Assembly: GCA_900551865.1 (NCBI GenBank)
Contig: URXV01000012.1
Coordinates: forward strand, 1 to 39,759
Direction of reading: 5' to 3'
DNA length: 39,759 nucleotides
Source: an uncultured Rickettsiales bacterium
GTDB taxonomy: Bacteria; Pseudomonadota; Alphaproteobacteria; RF32; CAG-239
The position numbers were made by a program, and so were the translations under genes. The notes under the pieces are model-generated. The model searched no databases. It was not told the origin of the DNA and worked only from the letters and a program-made list of their open reading frames with translations. Position 1 is the first letter of the stretch. The number at the start of each line of letters is the position of its first letter. Below are positions 16,245 through 25,432 of the stretch, one piece after another.

Positions 16245-17596
16245 TAGAATCTCCCGATAGACCGATACAAGGCCGCTTTGTTGATTAATACCGTATAGAA
16301 AGCGTTGACGAGCGAATCACGGGCATCGGCCAACTGCGATTCTGCCGTTAACAGGTTTATAATATCCGTTTTGCCGATTTCATAGGAGGTAAAGGCAACT
16401 TTTTCGTTTTCTTCAGCGCTTTTCAAAACTTTTTTGCTGACTTCGTATGATTTTACGGACGTCTGGTAATCATGATACGCTCCCCATACTTCATTTTTTA
16501 TATCATTGCGCTTTTCTTCCAAAGCGTACCGTTCCTGTTCGCGTTTGAATTTTGCTGCGGCAATTTTATAACTGGTGTCAAATCCGGTAAACAACGGCAG
16601 TTTGTAATTTATGCCGATGGAATTGTCGCGCGTATAAGAACGCTCGGGTTTCCAGCTGTTGTTGTAACCGCTTTCTGCAGACAGCGAAAACGAACCGTAG
16701 CGCGAGGCGCGCAATTCACGCAGGGAAGCATTGGCGGCATTGACGCTCATTTCCTGCGCTTTGATTTCATCCCGTTCGCGCGAGGCTATCTCTATCATCT
16801 TATCAAGCGTATCACGCTTTCCAAGCGCCGTTAAATCCCGGTCTGTCGGCGGGCGCTTTAATTTAAATTTGGTTTGCGGAGGCAAATTCAGGATTGTAGC
16901 CAAATCCCCCTCATACTGCTTTACCGCATTTTCCATTTCAATAACTTTAAGCTTGGACTGCTCATAACTGGTCTGTGTCTGGAGCTTGTCGTTCAATGCA
17001 GCCATTCCCACTTCATATTTGCGGCTGGCCTCATCATACGATTTTTTATACATAGCCTCATTTGCCCGGGCGCTTTTCAAATCTTCTCCGGCGCCCAAAA
17101 GCTTAAAATAAGCGGTATTGATGGATAAAATCAAATCCTGCAGCGCGCTGTTGTAATTGAAACCGGCGCCGGCAAGATAAGCTCGAAAACTGTCTATCCG
17201 CGCCGACCGGCCGCCAAAATCATATAAAAGCAACGACAGACCTGCATTTAAATTATAGGGACTGTTTTCTGTACTGCCGTTTCCCTGGGATTTTGAGGTG
17301 TTTTTACCGGCACTAGCCGTTAAGTCTATGCTCGGAAAGTATTCCGACCTGGCTGCCCCCAAATCCGCCTCGGCGCCTTTCAGGCTCATATAATCAACAT
17401 TCAACCCGGGGTTATTGCAAATGCCAATCTTAATCAAATCAATCAGCGACACTTCCTTGGTTACAGCAATGTTTTTATCCAGACATCCTTCGGGCGCCTT
17501 GGCCGCATATACGTTAAAAACATCCCAGGCTCCGGCTTTTCCCGTAAACAGAACCGTCCCCAGAAACATCGACAACAACAAACGCCGACCGGCCAT
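16244..17596 (-). CDS. tolC: TolC-family outer-membrane efflux channel
   Basis: First gene of the exporter operon, 450 residues. A signal peptide is visible (RLLLSMFLGTVLFTGKAGA), then two OEP repeats rich in long helices: ARSEYFPSIDLTASAGKN and LSLLLYDFGGRSARIDSFRA in the first half, YNNSWKPERSYTRDNSIGI and KLPLFTGFDTSYKIAAAKF in the second. The start ATG 17596 has AAGGA eight bases upstream. It resembles general TolC channels. Because it is operonic with one transporter it may be dedicated, but channels of this family often serve several pumps. Confidence 0.92.
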   Translation of the reverse strand: MAGRRLLLSMFLGTVLFTGKAGAWDVFNVYAAKAPEGCLDKNIAVTKEVSLIDLIKIGICNNPGLNVDYMSLKGAEADLGAARSEYFPSIDLTASAGKNTSKSQGNGSTENSPYNLNAGLSLLLYDFGGRSARIDSFRAYLAGAGFNYNSALQDLILSINTAYFKLLGAGEDLKSARANEAMYKKSYDEASRKYEVGMAALNDKLQTQTSYEQSKLKVIEMENAVKQYEGDLATILNLPPQTKFKLKRPPTDRDLTALGKRDTLDKMIEIASRERDEIKAQEMSVNAANASLRELRASRYGSFSLSAESGYNNSWKPERSYTRDNSIGINYKLPLFTGFDTSYKIAAAKFKREQERYALEEKRNDIKNEVWGAYHDYQTSVKSYEVSKKVLKSAEENEKVAFTSYEIGKTDIINLLTAESQLADARDSLVNAFYTVLINKAALYRSIGRF

Positions 17597-17702
17597 CTTT
17601 TTTATCCTTTACATCCGTCAAAACTTGCGTTAAACGTAGAACATTATTTTTTAACAAACATTTAACAAAATACGGCAATGTCTTATATTTAAAGGATTTT
17701 TT

Positions 17703-18980
17703 ATGGCTGATAACAGAACCGAATATGCAGAATTTCTGCAGCGGATTTTGAACGGAGATACTTCGTTCAGCTTGTTGAAACAAAGTGTTCCCGCAGAAAA
17801 AAGAGGCTTTTTCAATATGCTTTTTATGACCACCCTGCGGCGGCTGACCTTTATTAAAGAAACGGTTTTGCCACGTTTCATAAAGAAAAAAGTGCCTCAA
17901 AAACAGCGGATTTTAGAATGCATTTTATATTTGGGAACCGCCGAACTTTTGTTTATGGACACTCCGGCATACGCGGTTTTAAATTCCTACGCCGAAGCGG
18001 CAAAAAAACTGAACGGGAAATTCGGCGCCAACTTCGTTAATGCGGTACTGCGCAATATCCTGCGCAATAAGGACGCCTTGCTTTCCCTGCCCCGGGACAA
18101 ACATTTCAGCCATGATTTTTTGAAAATTCTCAAACAGGATTATACTCCGGATGAAATTTCGGCAATGGAAAAATTTGCTGAATATGAACCTCCGCTTGAC
18201 ATTACGCTTAAAGACCAGACAGCAAATCCGCTGACCGACGGGCAAGTTCTTTTTACCGGTACAGTCAGGCTTCCTTCCAACGTAAAAGTTACAGAACTTC
18301 CCGGATATGAAGAGGGGAAATGGTGGGTGCAGGATGCAGCTTCGGCACTTGCCGTCAAATGCCTGCCTGAAATTAAAGGGAAAAATATCCTTGACATATG
18401 CGCCGCACCGGGAGGCAAAACGGCACAGCTGCTCGCTGCCGGAGCACAGGTTACAGCCGTTGATATTTCGGAACAGAGGCTCAGCGTTCTGCAGGAGAAT
18501 ATGGGACGGTTAAAGCTGGTGCAGAACCTGACCACTGTCCGTGCCGATGCGCTGACATATTCCCCGACGGAAAAATATGACATTATCCTGTTGGACGCTC
18601 CCTGTTCCGCAACCGGGACGTTTCGCAGGCATCCTGAAATTATGCATACTAAAACGACTGAAGACGTCCGGCGACAGGAAAAGCTGCAAAGGGAAATTTT
18701 ACAGCATATCTGCGAATTTCTGCTTCCGGGAGGAATCCTGCTCTATGCAACCTGTTCCCTGGCCAAAGCGGAAGGAGAACGGCAAATCAGCCGGTTTCTT
18801 GCAGCACGGACGGATTTTGAAGTTTTGCCGATTACCGCTGTCGAAACGGAACATCTGCGTACCAAAGAAGGTTTTATCCGGGTTCTGCCGCAGAACTTTC
18901 TGCCTAAGCCGGCAAGCAGAGAGGAAGATATGACCGGTGCAGACGGATTTTTTATTGCTTGTTTGCAAAGAAAGATTTAA
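17703..18980 (+). CDS. rsmB: 16S rRNA (cytosine-967-C5)-methyltransferase RsmB
   Basis: Methylates C967 of 16S rRNA. The N-terminal NusB-like RNA-binding domain (about 1-135, LGTAELLFMDTPAYAVLNSYAE and NFVNAVLRNILRN) is followed by the SAM domain with motif I ICAAPGGKTAQLLA, motif IV LDAPCSATGT (Cys301) and motif VI LYATCSL (Cys351), the two catalytic cysteines of the RsmB/NOL1 family. The length of 425 residues is standard. Its AAAGGA site is close to the start. It is divergent from the tolC-like gene; both share a 106-base AT-rich gap where promoters for both directions must lie. Confidence 0.95.
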   Translation: MADNRTEYAEFLQRILNGDTSFSLLKQSVPAEKRGFFNMLFMTTLRRLTFIKETVLPRFIKKKVPQKQRILECILYLGTAELLFMDTPAYAVLNSYAEAAKKLNGKFGANFVNAVLRNILRNKDALLSLPRDKHFSHDFLKILKQDYTPDEISAMEKFAEYEPPLDITLKDQTANPLTDGQVLFTGTVRLPSNVKVTELPGYEEGKWWVQDAASALAVKCLPEIKGKNILDICAAPGGKTAQLLAAGAQVTAVDISEQRLSVLQENMGRLKLVQNLTTVRADALTYSPTEKYDIILLDAPCSATGTFRRHPEIMHTKTTEDVRRQEKLQREILQHICEFLLPGGILLYATCSLAKAEGERQISRFLAARTDFEVLPITAVETEHLRTKEGFIRVLPQNFLPKPASREEDMTGADGFFIACLQRKI

Positions 18981-19032
18981 TAAAATTATGTTATGGTATT
19001 GGCATAAGCCTTAAGAATCGAAGGAGGAACAG

Positions 19033-20112
19033 ATGAATGAAGCTTTTTTGTACGGAATCGGCGCGTTGCTGGTTTGCTTTACGGCAGGAACCTTTTTCTT
19101 AAGCAGAATTCAAACGGACGTTTACCCCGAAGATTACGAATTCAAGCTTGATCCGTTTTGGTGTGTTTTTAGCTTGCTTTTTGTTTCCGGATTGCTCATT
19201 TTTCATTTCTTACCGGTTCACTACGATACCGTCAAAAACTATGGCTATACAGATTTTACAGTTCCTTTTGCTTTGGCGGCTCTGCTTTATTTTTCTTACC
19301 TGTTGGACGTTGCGTGGCTGACATGGGCAATTACCGCAGGAGCTTCTTTGCTTATCAGCTTTATGCAACCCGACGATTTCCGTCTGTTCCCCGAATACCT
19401 TTCGCCAACTGAAGACAAAATTGCCGTTGCGGCAATATTAACGGCAATTTCCAAAGGGCTGGGACTTATGAACGGGCTGGGAGCGATTGCCTCCATGCAG
19501 TTTATCACGGTTATGGCGGTATCGGCTGTTTTGGCTTATTTCGGCATTCTTCCGCAATTGCTGGGCGTCGTTGCGCTGGCTTATATGGGGACAATGCTGG
19601 CGTTTGCCTTCTTAAGCTGGCCGCCGGAAAAGCTTGTCATGAGCGACGGGGCTTTCGCTTCGCTCGGATTTATTCTGGGATGTTTTATGCTTGACGCCTC
19701 CATAGAGTTTTCTGAAGCGTCAATGTTCATCGCCATTTCCTATATGGCGGTTGAAATCGGAATTGCTTTGTATAACCGCATTATAAAAAGAAACCGCGAA
19801 GAACGTGCGTTTATGTACACATCCTATTACCGTCTGTCGGAAAACGGCGTTTATGAGCCTGCCGTCGTCTACAGTGTTTTGAAAATCCTTATTGTCGACG
19901 CGGTTTTGGCTCTGATTCAAATGGCTGCGCACGAACGACTGGCACTCCCTGTCTTTGCCACGGCCATTAACCTGTGGTTTTTATCAATCTTATCTGGGGA
20001 TACTAAACCAGAAGAGTTGTTATCTTTTTCAAAATGGAGTAAAAATACCGTAAAAGGAATTTTGGATAAAAAAGGCGGAAGTAAAAAGAAGAAAAGGCAG
20101 AAGGAAAACTGA
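19033..20112 (+). CDS. Polytopic membrane protein with a degenerate MraY/WecA-like motif
   Basis: A 359-residue protein with about eight to ten hydrophobic segments, a strong AAGGAGG ribosome-binding site and a lysine-rich cytoplasmic tail (KKGGSKKKKRQKEN). The segment PPEKLVMSDGAFASLGFILG resembles the phospho-sugar transferase signature of the MraY/WecA family, where a P-x-K-[IV]-F-M-G-D-x-G-S-L-x-L-G pattern is expected; here the key Gly-Asp pair is shifted or replaced (MSDGAFAS). That suggests a distant, possibly inactive family member; I could not identify the other catalytic aspartates. It is followed 24 bases later by a TPR-like gene, suggesting the two act together. The exact function is unknown. 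Confidence 0.8.
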   Translation: MNEAFLYGIGALLVCFTAGTFFLSRIQTDVYPEDYEFKLDPFWCVFSLLFVSGLLIFHFLPVHYDTVKNYGYTDFTVPFALAALLYFSYLLDVAWLTWAITAGASLLISFMQPDDFRLFPEYLSPTEDKIAVAAILTAISKGLGLMNGLGAIASMQFITVMAVSAVLAYFGILPQLLGVVALAYMGTMLAFAFLSWPPEKLVMSDGAFASLGFILGCFMLDASIEFSEASMFIAISYMAVEIGIALYNRIIKRNREERAFMYTSYYRLSENGVYEPAVVYSVLKILIVDAVLALIQMAAHERLALPVFATAINLWFLSILSGDTKPEELLSFSKWSKNTVKGILDKKGGSKKKKRQKEN

Positions 20113-20136
20113 TAAAGCGGGAATCGGGCGGCACTG

Positions 20137-21477
20137 ATGGCAAATTTTATCAAATTTTTGTTCGGAAAGAACACCGGGAGCAAGCGCATTCTGCCAAAGG
20201 TAGAAACGTTAAAGATTGTTGTGGTCGAGTTTGTCGAATACGGCAATTACGGTTTCGGCCAGGCTATGACGCGCCTTTTGCAGAAAAATCCCAGTTTCAA
20301 CGTCCGCTATTTTGACGAACCTTTCAATAAAAGCTTTTTAAACCTGCAGGGGCGGAATTTTTTTGACTTGGTTGACGCCGGCAACATGATTTTACAAAAG
20401 CTTAACGCCGATGTTATCGTTTGGGGATATCAGGAAAACGAAAACATCCGCCTGAACTTTCAGACGGCGAACGCTTATTCCGACTGGGACAATGTTTCCA
20501 GTTCCATCTTGGAAAGCTTGTTCGTTCCGGCGGAATATTTTGAGCATATCAACTTTTTCCCGGAAATGCTGACCAACCTGATTACCGGTATTATCGCCAC
20601 TTCTATAAGCGAGCAAAGAATCGATTTACGCCACCTAAAACAAAAATTGCTCAAAGGCGTTATCAATAATTTTAATAATGACGGACCGTCAGAGAACGGC
20701 AGCTTGATGTATTCGCCTTACGTTATGAATACGGTGGGGCTGATATATCTCAGCTTTTCGCAAAAAGAACTCAGCCAGAAGACGTTCAATACGGCAAAAG
20801 AGCTTTTTATGAATGCGCTTTCTTATAAAAATCAGATTATGCAGAATGTTCATCTCGGCTGCATTTACAAGAATCTGGCACAGCTTTACGAGCTGGCGCT
20901 CAAGCAGGATTTGGGAGGATACTGGCTGTTGTTCCGCGAGGCGATTACCAATTACCGTACGGCGCAACGGTATCTTGACCACTACAATTATCCATACGAT
21001 TTTGCACTAATTTCATTCAAACTGTCGCAATTGTACTTCCAATACTGGAAGTTTAGCAACGATATTCAGGCGCTGCGAGATGCAGTTTATTTTCTGCGCG
21101 AGGCGGAAAAGACCTACACGCAGATTACTTTTCCCGAATTGTGGTCTAAAATTGAGGGATATCTCGGTTTTTATCTATCGCTGCTGGGATTGTTTTCCAA
21201 AAGCAACGATATTTCGATGCTGGCAATCCGCAGCTACAAAAACAAGCAGCAGGTTTACCGCAAAGAACTTTATCCGGTAATGTGGGCGAAAATTCAGGAA
21301 AACATTGCCAACGTTTATTATAACATCGGAAAAAACAGCAGGGACAAAAAAGCTTTTGCCGAGGCTATCGACTACTATCAATCAGCGCTCAAAATTTATG
21401 AAAATAAAAAGCTGCAGCAGGAAATTTCGATTGTCAACAGCAGCATGGACAAAGTGATGAAAGCGTGGCGGGCTTAG
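20137..21477 (+). CDS. TPR-like repeat protein of unknown function
   Basis: A 446-residue protein. Residues about 25-100 form an alpha/beta region (LKIVVVEFVEYGNYGFGQAM, LNADVIVWGYQENE) that resembles the TolB-N/FlgO-like or nucleotide-fold modules often found ahead of TPRs. The remainder is helical with TPR-like units: NVHLGCIYKNLAQLYELAL, DFALISFKLSQLYFQYW, SKIEGYLGFYLSLLGLF, KIQENIANVYYNIGKNS, AIDYYQSALKIYE. No signal peptide or membrane helix is seen, so it is presumably cytosolic. It is probably co-transcribed with the upstream membrane protein, whose basic tail could dock onto this scaffold; that is inference. Confidence 0.75.
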   Translation: MANFIKFLFGKNTGSKRILPKVETLKIVVVEFVEYGNYGFGQAMTRLLQKNPSFNVRYFDEPFNKSFLNLQGRNFFDLVDAGNMILQKLNADVIVWGYQENENIRLNFQTANAYSDWDNVSSSILESLFVPAEYFEHINFFPEMLTNLITGIIATSISEQRIDLRHLKQKLLKGVINNFNNDGPSENGSLMYSPYVMNTVGLIYLSFSQKELSQKTFNTAKELFMNALSYKNQIMQNVHLGCIYKNLAQLYELALKQDLGGYWLLFREAITNYRTAQRYLDHYNYPYDFALISFKLSQLYFQYWKFSNDIQALRDAVYFLREAEKTYTQITFPELWSKIEGYLGFYLSLLGLFSKSNDISMLAIRSYKNKQQVYRKELYPVMWAKIQENIANVYYNIGKNSRDKKAFAEAIDYYQSALKIYENKKLQQEISIVNSSMDKVMKAWRA

Positions 21478-21525
21478 GAGATTGATTCGGTTCATTGCTG
21501 CGCCGAGGGTTGGAAATATTTTTCA

Positions 21526-21554
21526 TTGCGTATACGGCAAAAATCTGTTAAACT
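21526..21554 (+). promoter_or_regulatory. Probable extended -10 promoter of the 21588 gene
   Basis: TTGCGT (21526-21531) and TAAACT (21549-21554) are separated by 17 bases, with TG at 21546-21547 placed as an extended -10 element. The start codon lies 33 bases downstream. Confidence 0.5.
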
Positions 21555-21587
21555 ATCCACTATATAAATACTATACGGAGACAGGTT

Positions 21588-22877
21588 ATGGAAGTAACGT
21601 TTTTAAGGGAAGAAGACATCTGGGGCGATAATGCGTTGGAAGTGATAAAGGCGTATGGCACCAGAGTCGGTATTTCGGATGCAGCTATTGCCCTGGGTAC
21701 CCATATGAATCGCAATAGCGATGACAAAGACATTACCGGCGTTGCTTCAGGGCATTCCTGGTTGACGTCTTTTCACATATCTGGAGATGTCCACATCGTC
21801 TACTACTACGGCACCGAGCACTGCATCTACCCTAGCGGACGAGAAGCCGCCGGCCGCCCGGCAATCCCTGCCTCAGTAACATCAGCAATCCGCCCGAAGA
21901 ATGTGAAAGAAGAGCACCTTGCCAACGGCAAGACGGTACAAATCTGCGAATACGGAGAGTATCCGAAAACCGTGGCGCCTAAGCCCGTCAGTCAGGAGTT
22001 GGAAACTCTGTACCGGAAAAAAAACCTTAAAACCACCGGCAGAACCTATACTTTTGATTCGGCAGAACTTAGAGCCTACGATACCGGATTTATCCCGCGA
22101 AACTGTGCGGAGTACAGGCATAACGGCAAAAAATATGTCCGTATTGAAGGCAAACCCTTTGACGACGATTCTATCCTGTCCGACGGCACATCGGTTCAGA
22201 AAGGTCAGGCGTATTGGTTTGAAGTCCAGCCGGTAGAGTGGTTAATGGATCCCAAGGGCACGTGGGTAGCGAGGCAGGCGCTGTTCGCGGGAATCCAGTT
22301 TGATACAAAAGAGAAATACGACGGCAATTTTGCCAATACGGCCATGAAACACTATCTTGACCACTATTTTGTAAACGAAATGCGGCTGGAACGGACAGAG
22401 CAAATGACGGTACTTAAAGTTCGCAACGAATTATTTTCCAATTATGTCAGCGGAATGGGAGACAATAAAACCTTTTATCCTGGCGGCAAAAACGGAAATC
22501 CTTTTACCCCTGAACAGGCAAAACGTATTTTGTCAGTTACGAATTATGCGCCGTTTATGCGAGATACCTTAAAGTTAATTGTAGCCTTTCCGAAAGACGA
22601 ACAATACCGCTTTAAAGACGTCGTTTTAGCTATGTTTGAAGCAAGAGAGCAGCCGATTGAAGTTAAAATCCTCGGCAAAAAGCTGGCGGTTTCCGGCGGG
22701 TATGAAACGGAGCTGAACGAGGAACTTCGCCCTAAGGAGGGACAGGTTTTGCGTTCCGGACACGATGAAAAATACCGCTGGATAGACAAAGAAGAAGCCG
22801 CCAAATCTATGTCTGCTTCCCGACAGACATTATCTGCTTCAGACATAATCTTAGGCAAAGGCACTGACGGGCGATGA
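21588..22877 (+). CDS. DUF6273-like protein of unknown function
   Basis: A 429-residue product with no recognised enzyme motif and no signal peptide. The central part (about 150-350) has the pattern of DUF6273-type domains: an aromatic YWFEVQPVEWLMDPKG strand, then a leucine/alanine stretch (ARQALFAGIQFD) and a helix of the form FANTAMKHYLDHYFVNEM. The N-terminal part (DIWGDNALEVIKAYGT, GHSWLTSFHISGDVHI) is not recognised. A serine-rich C-terminus (SMSASRQTLSASD) follows. The start ATG 21588 has CGGAGA nearby and a likely promoter. It is monocistronic and convergent with ftsK. The domain match is by pattern only. Confidence 0.7.
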   Translation: MEVTFLREEDIWGDNALEVIKAYGTRVGISDAAIALGTHMNRNSDDKDITGVASGHSWLTSFHISGDVHIVYYYGTEHCIYPSGREAAGRPAIPASVTSAIRPKNVKEEHLANGKTVQICEYGEYPKTVAPKPVSQELETLYRKKNLKTTGRTYTFDSAELRAYDTGFIPRNCAEYRHNGKKYVRIEGKPFDDDSILSDGTSVQKGQAYWFEVQPVEWLMDPKGTWVARQALFAGIQFDTKEKYDGNFANTAMKHYLDHYFVNEMRLERTEQMTVLKVRNELFSNYVSGMGDNKTFYPGGKNGNPFTPEQAKRILSVTNYAPFMRDTLKLIVAFPKDEQYRFKDVVLAMFEAREQPIEVKILGKKLAVSGGYETELNEELRPKEGQVLRSGHDEKYRWIDKEEAAKSMSASRQTLSASDIILGKGTDGR

Positions 22878-22910
22878 TGTTACTTTTGGTTTCCAGCGGC
22901 TTATCCGGTT

Positions 22911-25238
22911 CTAAATCACTTCGCGGCGGCCGACGTGGTCGGCAGGCGTAATAACGCCCTCGTCTTCCATACGCTCAATCAAAGAAGCCGCTTTATTATA
23001 GCCGATACCGAGCCGGCGCTGAATATAGCTGGTTGAGGCTTTTTTATCATTTCGTACGATTGCCACCGCCTGTTCATACAGGTCATCCTTGCCGCCTCCA
23101 GATGCACCCATCGCCGTGCGGTCAAACAAGGCACCAGCGTCTTTGCCTTTCATTTCCAGTTCGCCTTCGGTGATGCCTTCAACATATTCCGGCTGACGCT
23201 GCGACTTCAAAAACTCAACCACCGCTTCAACTTCCGCATCTTCTACAAATCCGGCATGAATACGCTGCGGGCGCAAACCGGCAGGCATATAGAGCATATC
23301 TCCTTTGCCGAGCAGCTGCTCTGCGCCCTGCTCGCCCAAAATGGTCCGGCTGTCAATCTTGGAAGTTACCTGGAAACTGATACGGGTCGGGAAGTTGGAC
23401 TTAATCGTACCGGTGATAACGTCAACCGACGGACGCTGTGTGGACATAATCAAATGGATACCCGCAGCGCGCGCCATCTGCGCCAGACGCTGAATCGCGG
23501 CTTCCACTTCCTTGCCCGCAACCAGCATCAAATCCGCCATTTCGTCAACGACGATGACGATGTACGGCAGCGGCGTCGTGTCCAACATCTGCTGTTCGTA
23601 TTTCGGCTTGCCGGTTTCAGGGTCAAAACCGACCTGTATGGTGTGCATCGGCTTTTCGCCCTTGTCCCGCAACTCTTTCAACTTCAGGTTATAGCCGTTG
23701 ATATTGCGGACAGACAGGCAGGCCATGGCGCGATAACGCTCTTCCATCTCGCGAACCGCCCACTTCAGGCCGATAACAGCTTTGGCAGGGTCGGTAATAA
23801 CAGGAGTCAGCAGATGTGGAATGCCGTTATACATGGAAAATTCCAGCATCTTGGGGTCAATCAGAATAAATTTGCACTCCTCGGGCGTCATCCGGTACAA
23901 CAGAGAAAGAATCATGGCGTTTACGCCGACGGACTTTCCGGAACCGGTCGTTCCCGCAACCAATAAGTGCGGCATTTTGGCCAAATCGGCATAAACGTTC
24001 TTGCCGCCGATGTCTTTACCCAAGACAACGTTTAAGGCATTTTTGCTGTCAACAAAGTTGCTGTCTTCCAACAAATCGCGCAGCCAGACAATTTCACGTT
24101 TGGTATTCGGAATTTCTATGCCGATGGTATTGGAGCCGGGAACGACGGCAATACGCACCGAAACGGCCGACATAGAACGGGCTATATCGTCGGCAAGGCT
24201 TATTACCCGCGAGGTTTTTGTTCCCGGAGCAGGTTCCAACTCAAACAGCGTAACGACCGGCCCGGGACGGATTTTGACAATCTCGCCGTGAACGCCGAAT
24301 TCTTCCAGTACCCCTTCCAGCGCGCGGGCGGTTTCGTTGAGTTCCTTTTCGCTGATACTTAAACCGATTTTTTCTTTCGGCCGTTTTAGCAGGTTAATGT
24401 CAGGATATTGATAGCCACCGTTGCTGTTCCCTTTCCGACCGGCAAAGGCAATAACTTCCGCAGAGGCGCCTTTTTGCGGGCGGGATTTTTCCTTCTCCGG
24501 CGCAGGCGCGGACGACAGCGTCGGCTCTTTTCTTGCCTTTTCTTTTGTTTGAGTTGCAGAAGTTTCTGTCCGAGGTTCGGCAAACGCACGCGGAGCCCCT
24601 AACCGGCGGGCAAAATCATAGATACCCAAACCAACGGCATATATGCATGCCCCTATTGCCCGCAATGCTCTTGACCAGTGTTTAAATGTGATACCCGCCG
24701 CAAGGTTAAATGACATTAAAGCCATTAGGGACAACAAAGCCAAAACGGCGGCGTTTTCATAACCGGATAATCCCCAGCTTTTGAACATACGTGTTAAAGT
24801 TTCCGGCAGCAGGTGGCTGAACTTTCCCAACAAATTAACTTTTTCCAGCGGCGCGGCAAGCACCTGATTAAATACGCCGCCAAGCGATATAATCCCTAAA
24901 AGCAGTGCGAAAAGGCGGATTTTAAATTCTATGATCTTCTGATGTTTTATCAATAAATACCCCCAAACCAGAACGGGAATAAGAAAAACAAAAACCGCCA
25001 GACCATAGCTGTTGGCAATAAAATCAGCGCTGTACGACCCGAAACGCCCCATAAAATTGCTGATTTTCTCCGAATTGGAAACGTTAAAGGACTCATCGGC
25101 CGGATTATATCCCGCCATTCCCAAGACCAGACAGACGCAAAAAACAATCAGCGCCGTACCTGACAAAACTCCCAGAATTTTGGCTCCCCAGCCTTTTGCT
25201 TCATTTTTGCTTTCTTTTTTTCTGCTTTTTTTTGCCAT
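22911..25238 (-). CDS. ftsK: FtsK/SpoIIIE DNA translocase
   Basis: Septum-anchored ATPase that pumps chromosome termini apart and triggers dimer resolution. The N-terminus has about four membrane helices (residues 20-190), then a low-complexity Lys/Pro/Glu linker (about 215-270), then the motor: ALNVVLGKDIGGKNV, Walker A AGTTGSGKSVGVNAM near residue 430, Walker B IVIVVDEMADLMLVAGKE and MSTQRPSVDVITG. The C-terminal winged-helix gamma domain (SYIQRRLGIGYNKAASLIER) that reads KOPS/FRS sites is complete. The start ATG 25238 (MAKKSRKKE) is preferred over upstream 25286 because AGAGG lies just before it; this gives 775 residues. It is divergent from fabD. Confidence 0.96.
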   Translation of the reverse strand: MAKKSRKKESKNEAKGWGAKILGVLSGTALIVFCVCLVLGMAGYNPADESFNVSNSEKISNFMGRFGSYSADFIANSYGLAVFVFLIPVLVWGYLLIKHQKIIEFKIRLFALLLGIISLGGVFNQVLAAPLEKVNLLGKFSHLLPETLTRMFKSWGLSGYENAAVLALLSLMALMSFNLAAGITFKHWSRALRAIGACIYAVGLGIYDFARRLGAPRAFAEPRTETSATQTKEKARKEPTLSSAPAPEKEKSRPQKGASAEVIAFAGRKGNSNGGYQYPDINLLKRPKEKIGLSISEKELNETARALEGVLEEFGVHGEIVKIRPGPVVTLFELEPAPGTKTSRVISLADDIARSMSAVSVRIAVVPGSNTIGIEIPNTKREIVWLRDLLEDSNFVDSKNALNVVLGKDIGGKNVYADLAKMPHLLVAGTTGSGKSVGVNAMILSLLYRMTPEECKFILIDPKMLEFSMYNGIPHLLTPVITDPAKAVIGLKWAVREMEERYRAMACLSVRNINGYNLKLKELRDKGEKPMHTIQVGFDPETGKPKYEQQMLDTTPLPYIVIVVDEMADLMLVAGKEVEAAIQRLAQMARAAGIHLIMSTQRPSVDVITGTIKSNFPTRISFQVTSKIDSRTILGEQGAEQLLGKGDMLYMPAGLRPQRIHAGFVEDAEVEAVVEFLKSQRQPEYVEGITEGELEMKGKDAGALFDRTAMGASGGGKDDLYEQAVAIVRNDKKASTSYIQRRLGIGYNKAASLIERMEDEGVITPADHVGRREVI

Positions 25239-25368
25239 TGCCGCCTCTTTGTAATTAAAGTTTTCTTTCGCAGATATTAGCGTCAATTTTTAAATAAAAT
25301 CTTAACAATTGCGGCTATGCACATATCTTTCATACTATCCAACCTATGCACACAACACGGATTTAAAC

Positions 25369-25398
25369 TTGACTTTATCGGGCAGTCCTTTAGCTTAT
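25369..25398 (+). promoter_or_regulatory. Possible fabD promoter
   Basis: TTGACT (25369-25374) with GCTTAT (25393-25398) after an 18-base spacer, 34 bases before the fabD ATG. The -35 is good and the -10 weak. Confidence 0.35.
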
Positions 25399-25432
25399 GG
25401 GCAGAAAAAAACAAATTTGGAGTTAACCATAA

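Noticed and set aside
23256..23966. Long plus-strand open frame of 236 codons
   Set aside because: It is exactly antisense to the conserved FtsK motor domain and His/Arg/Gln-rich, typical of a shadow frame.
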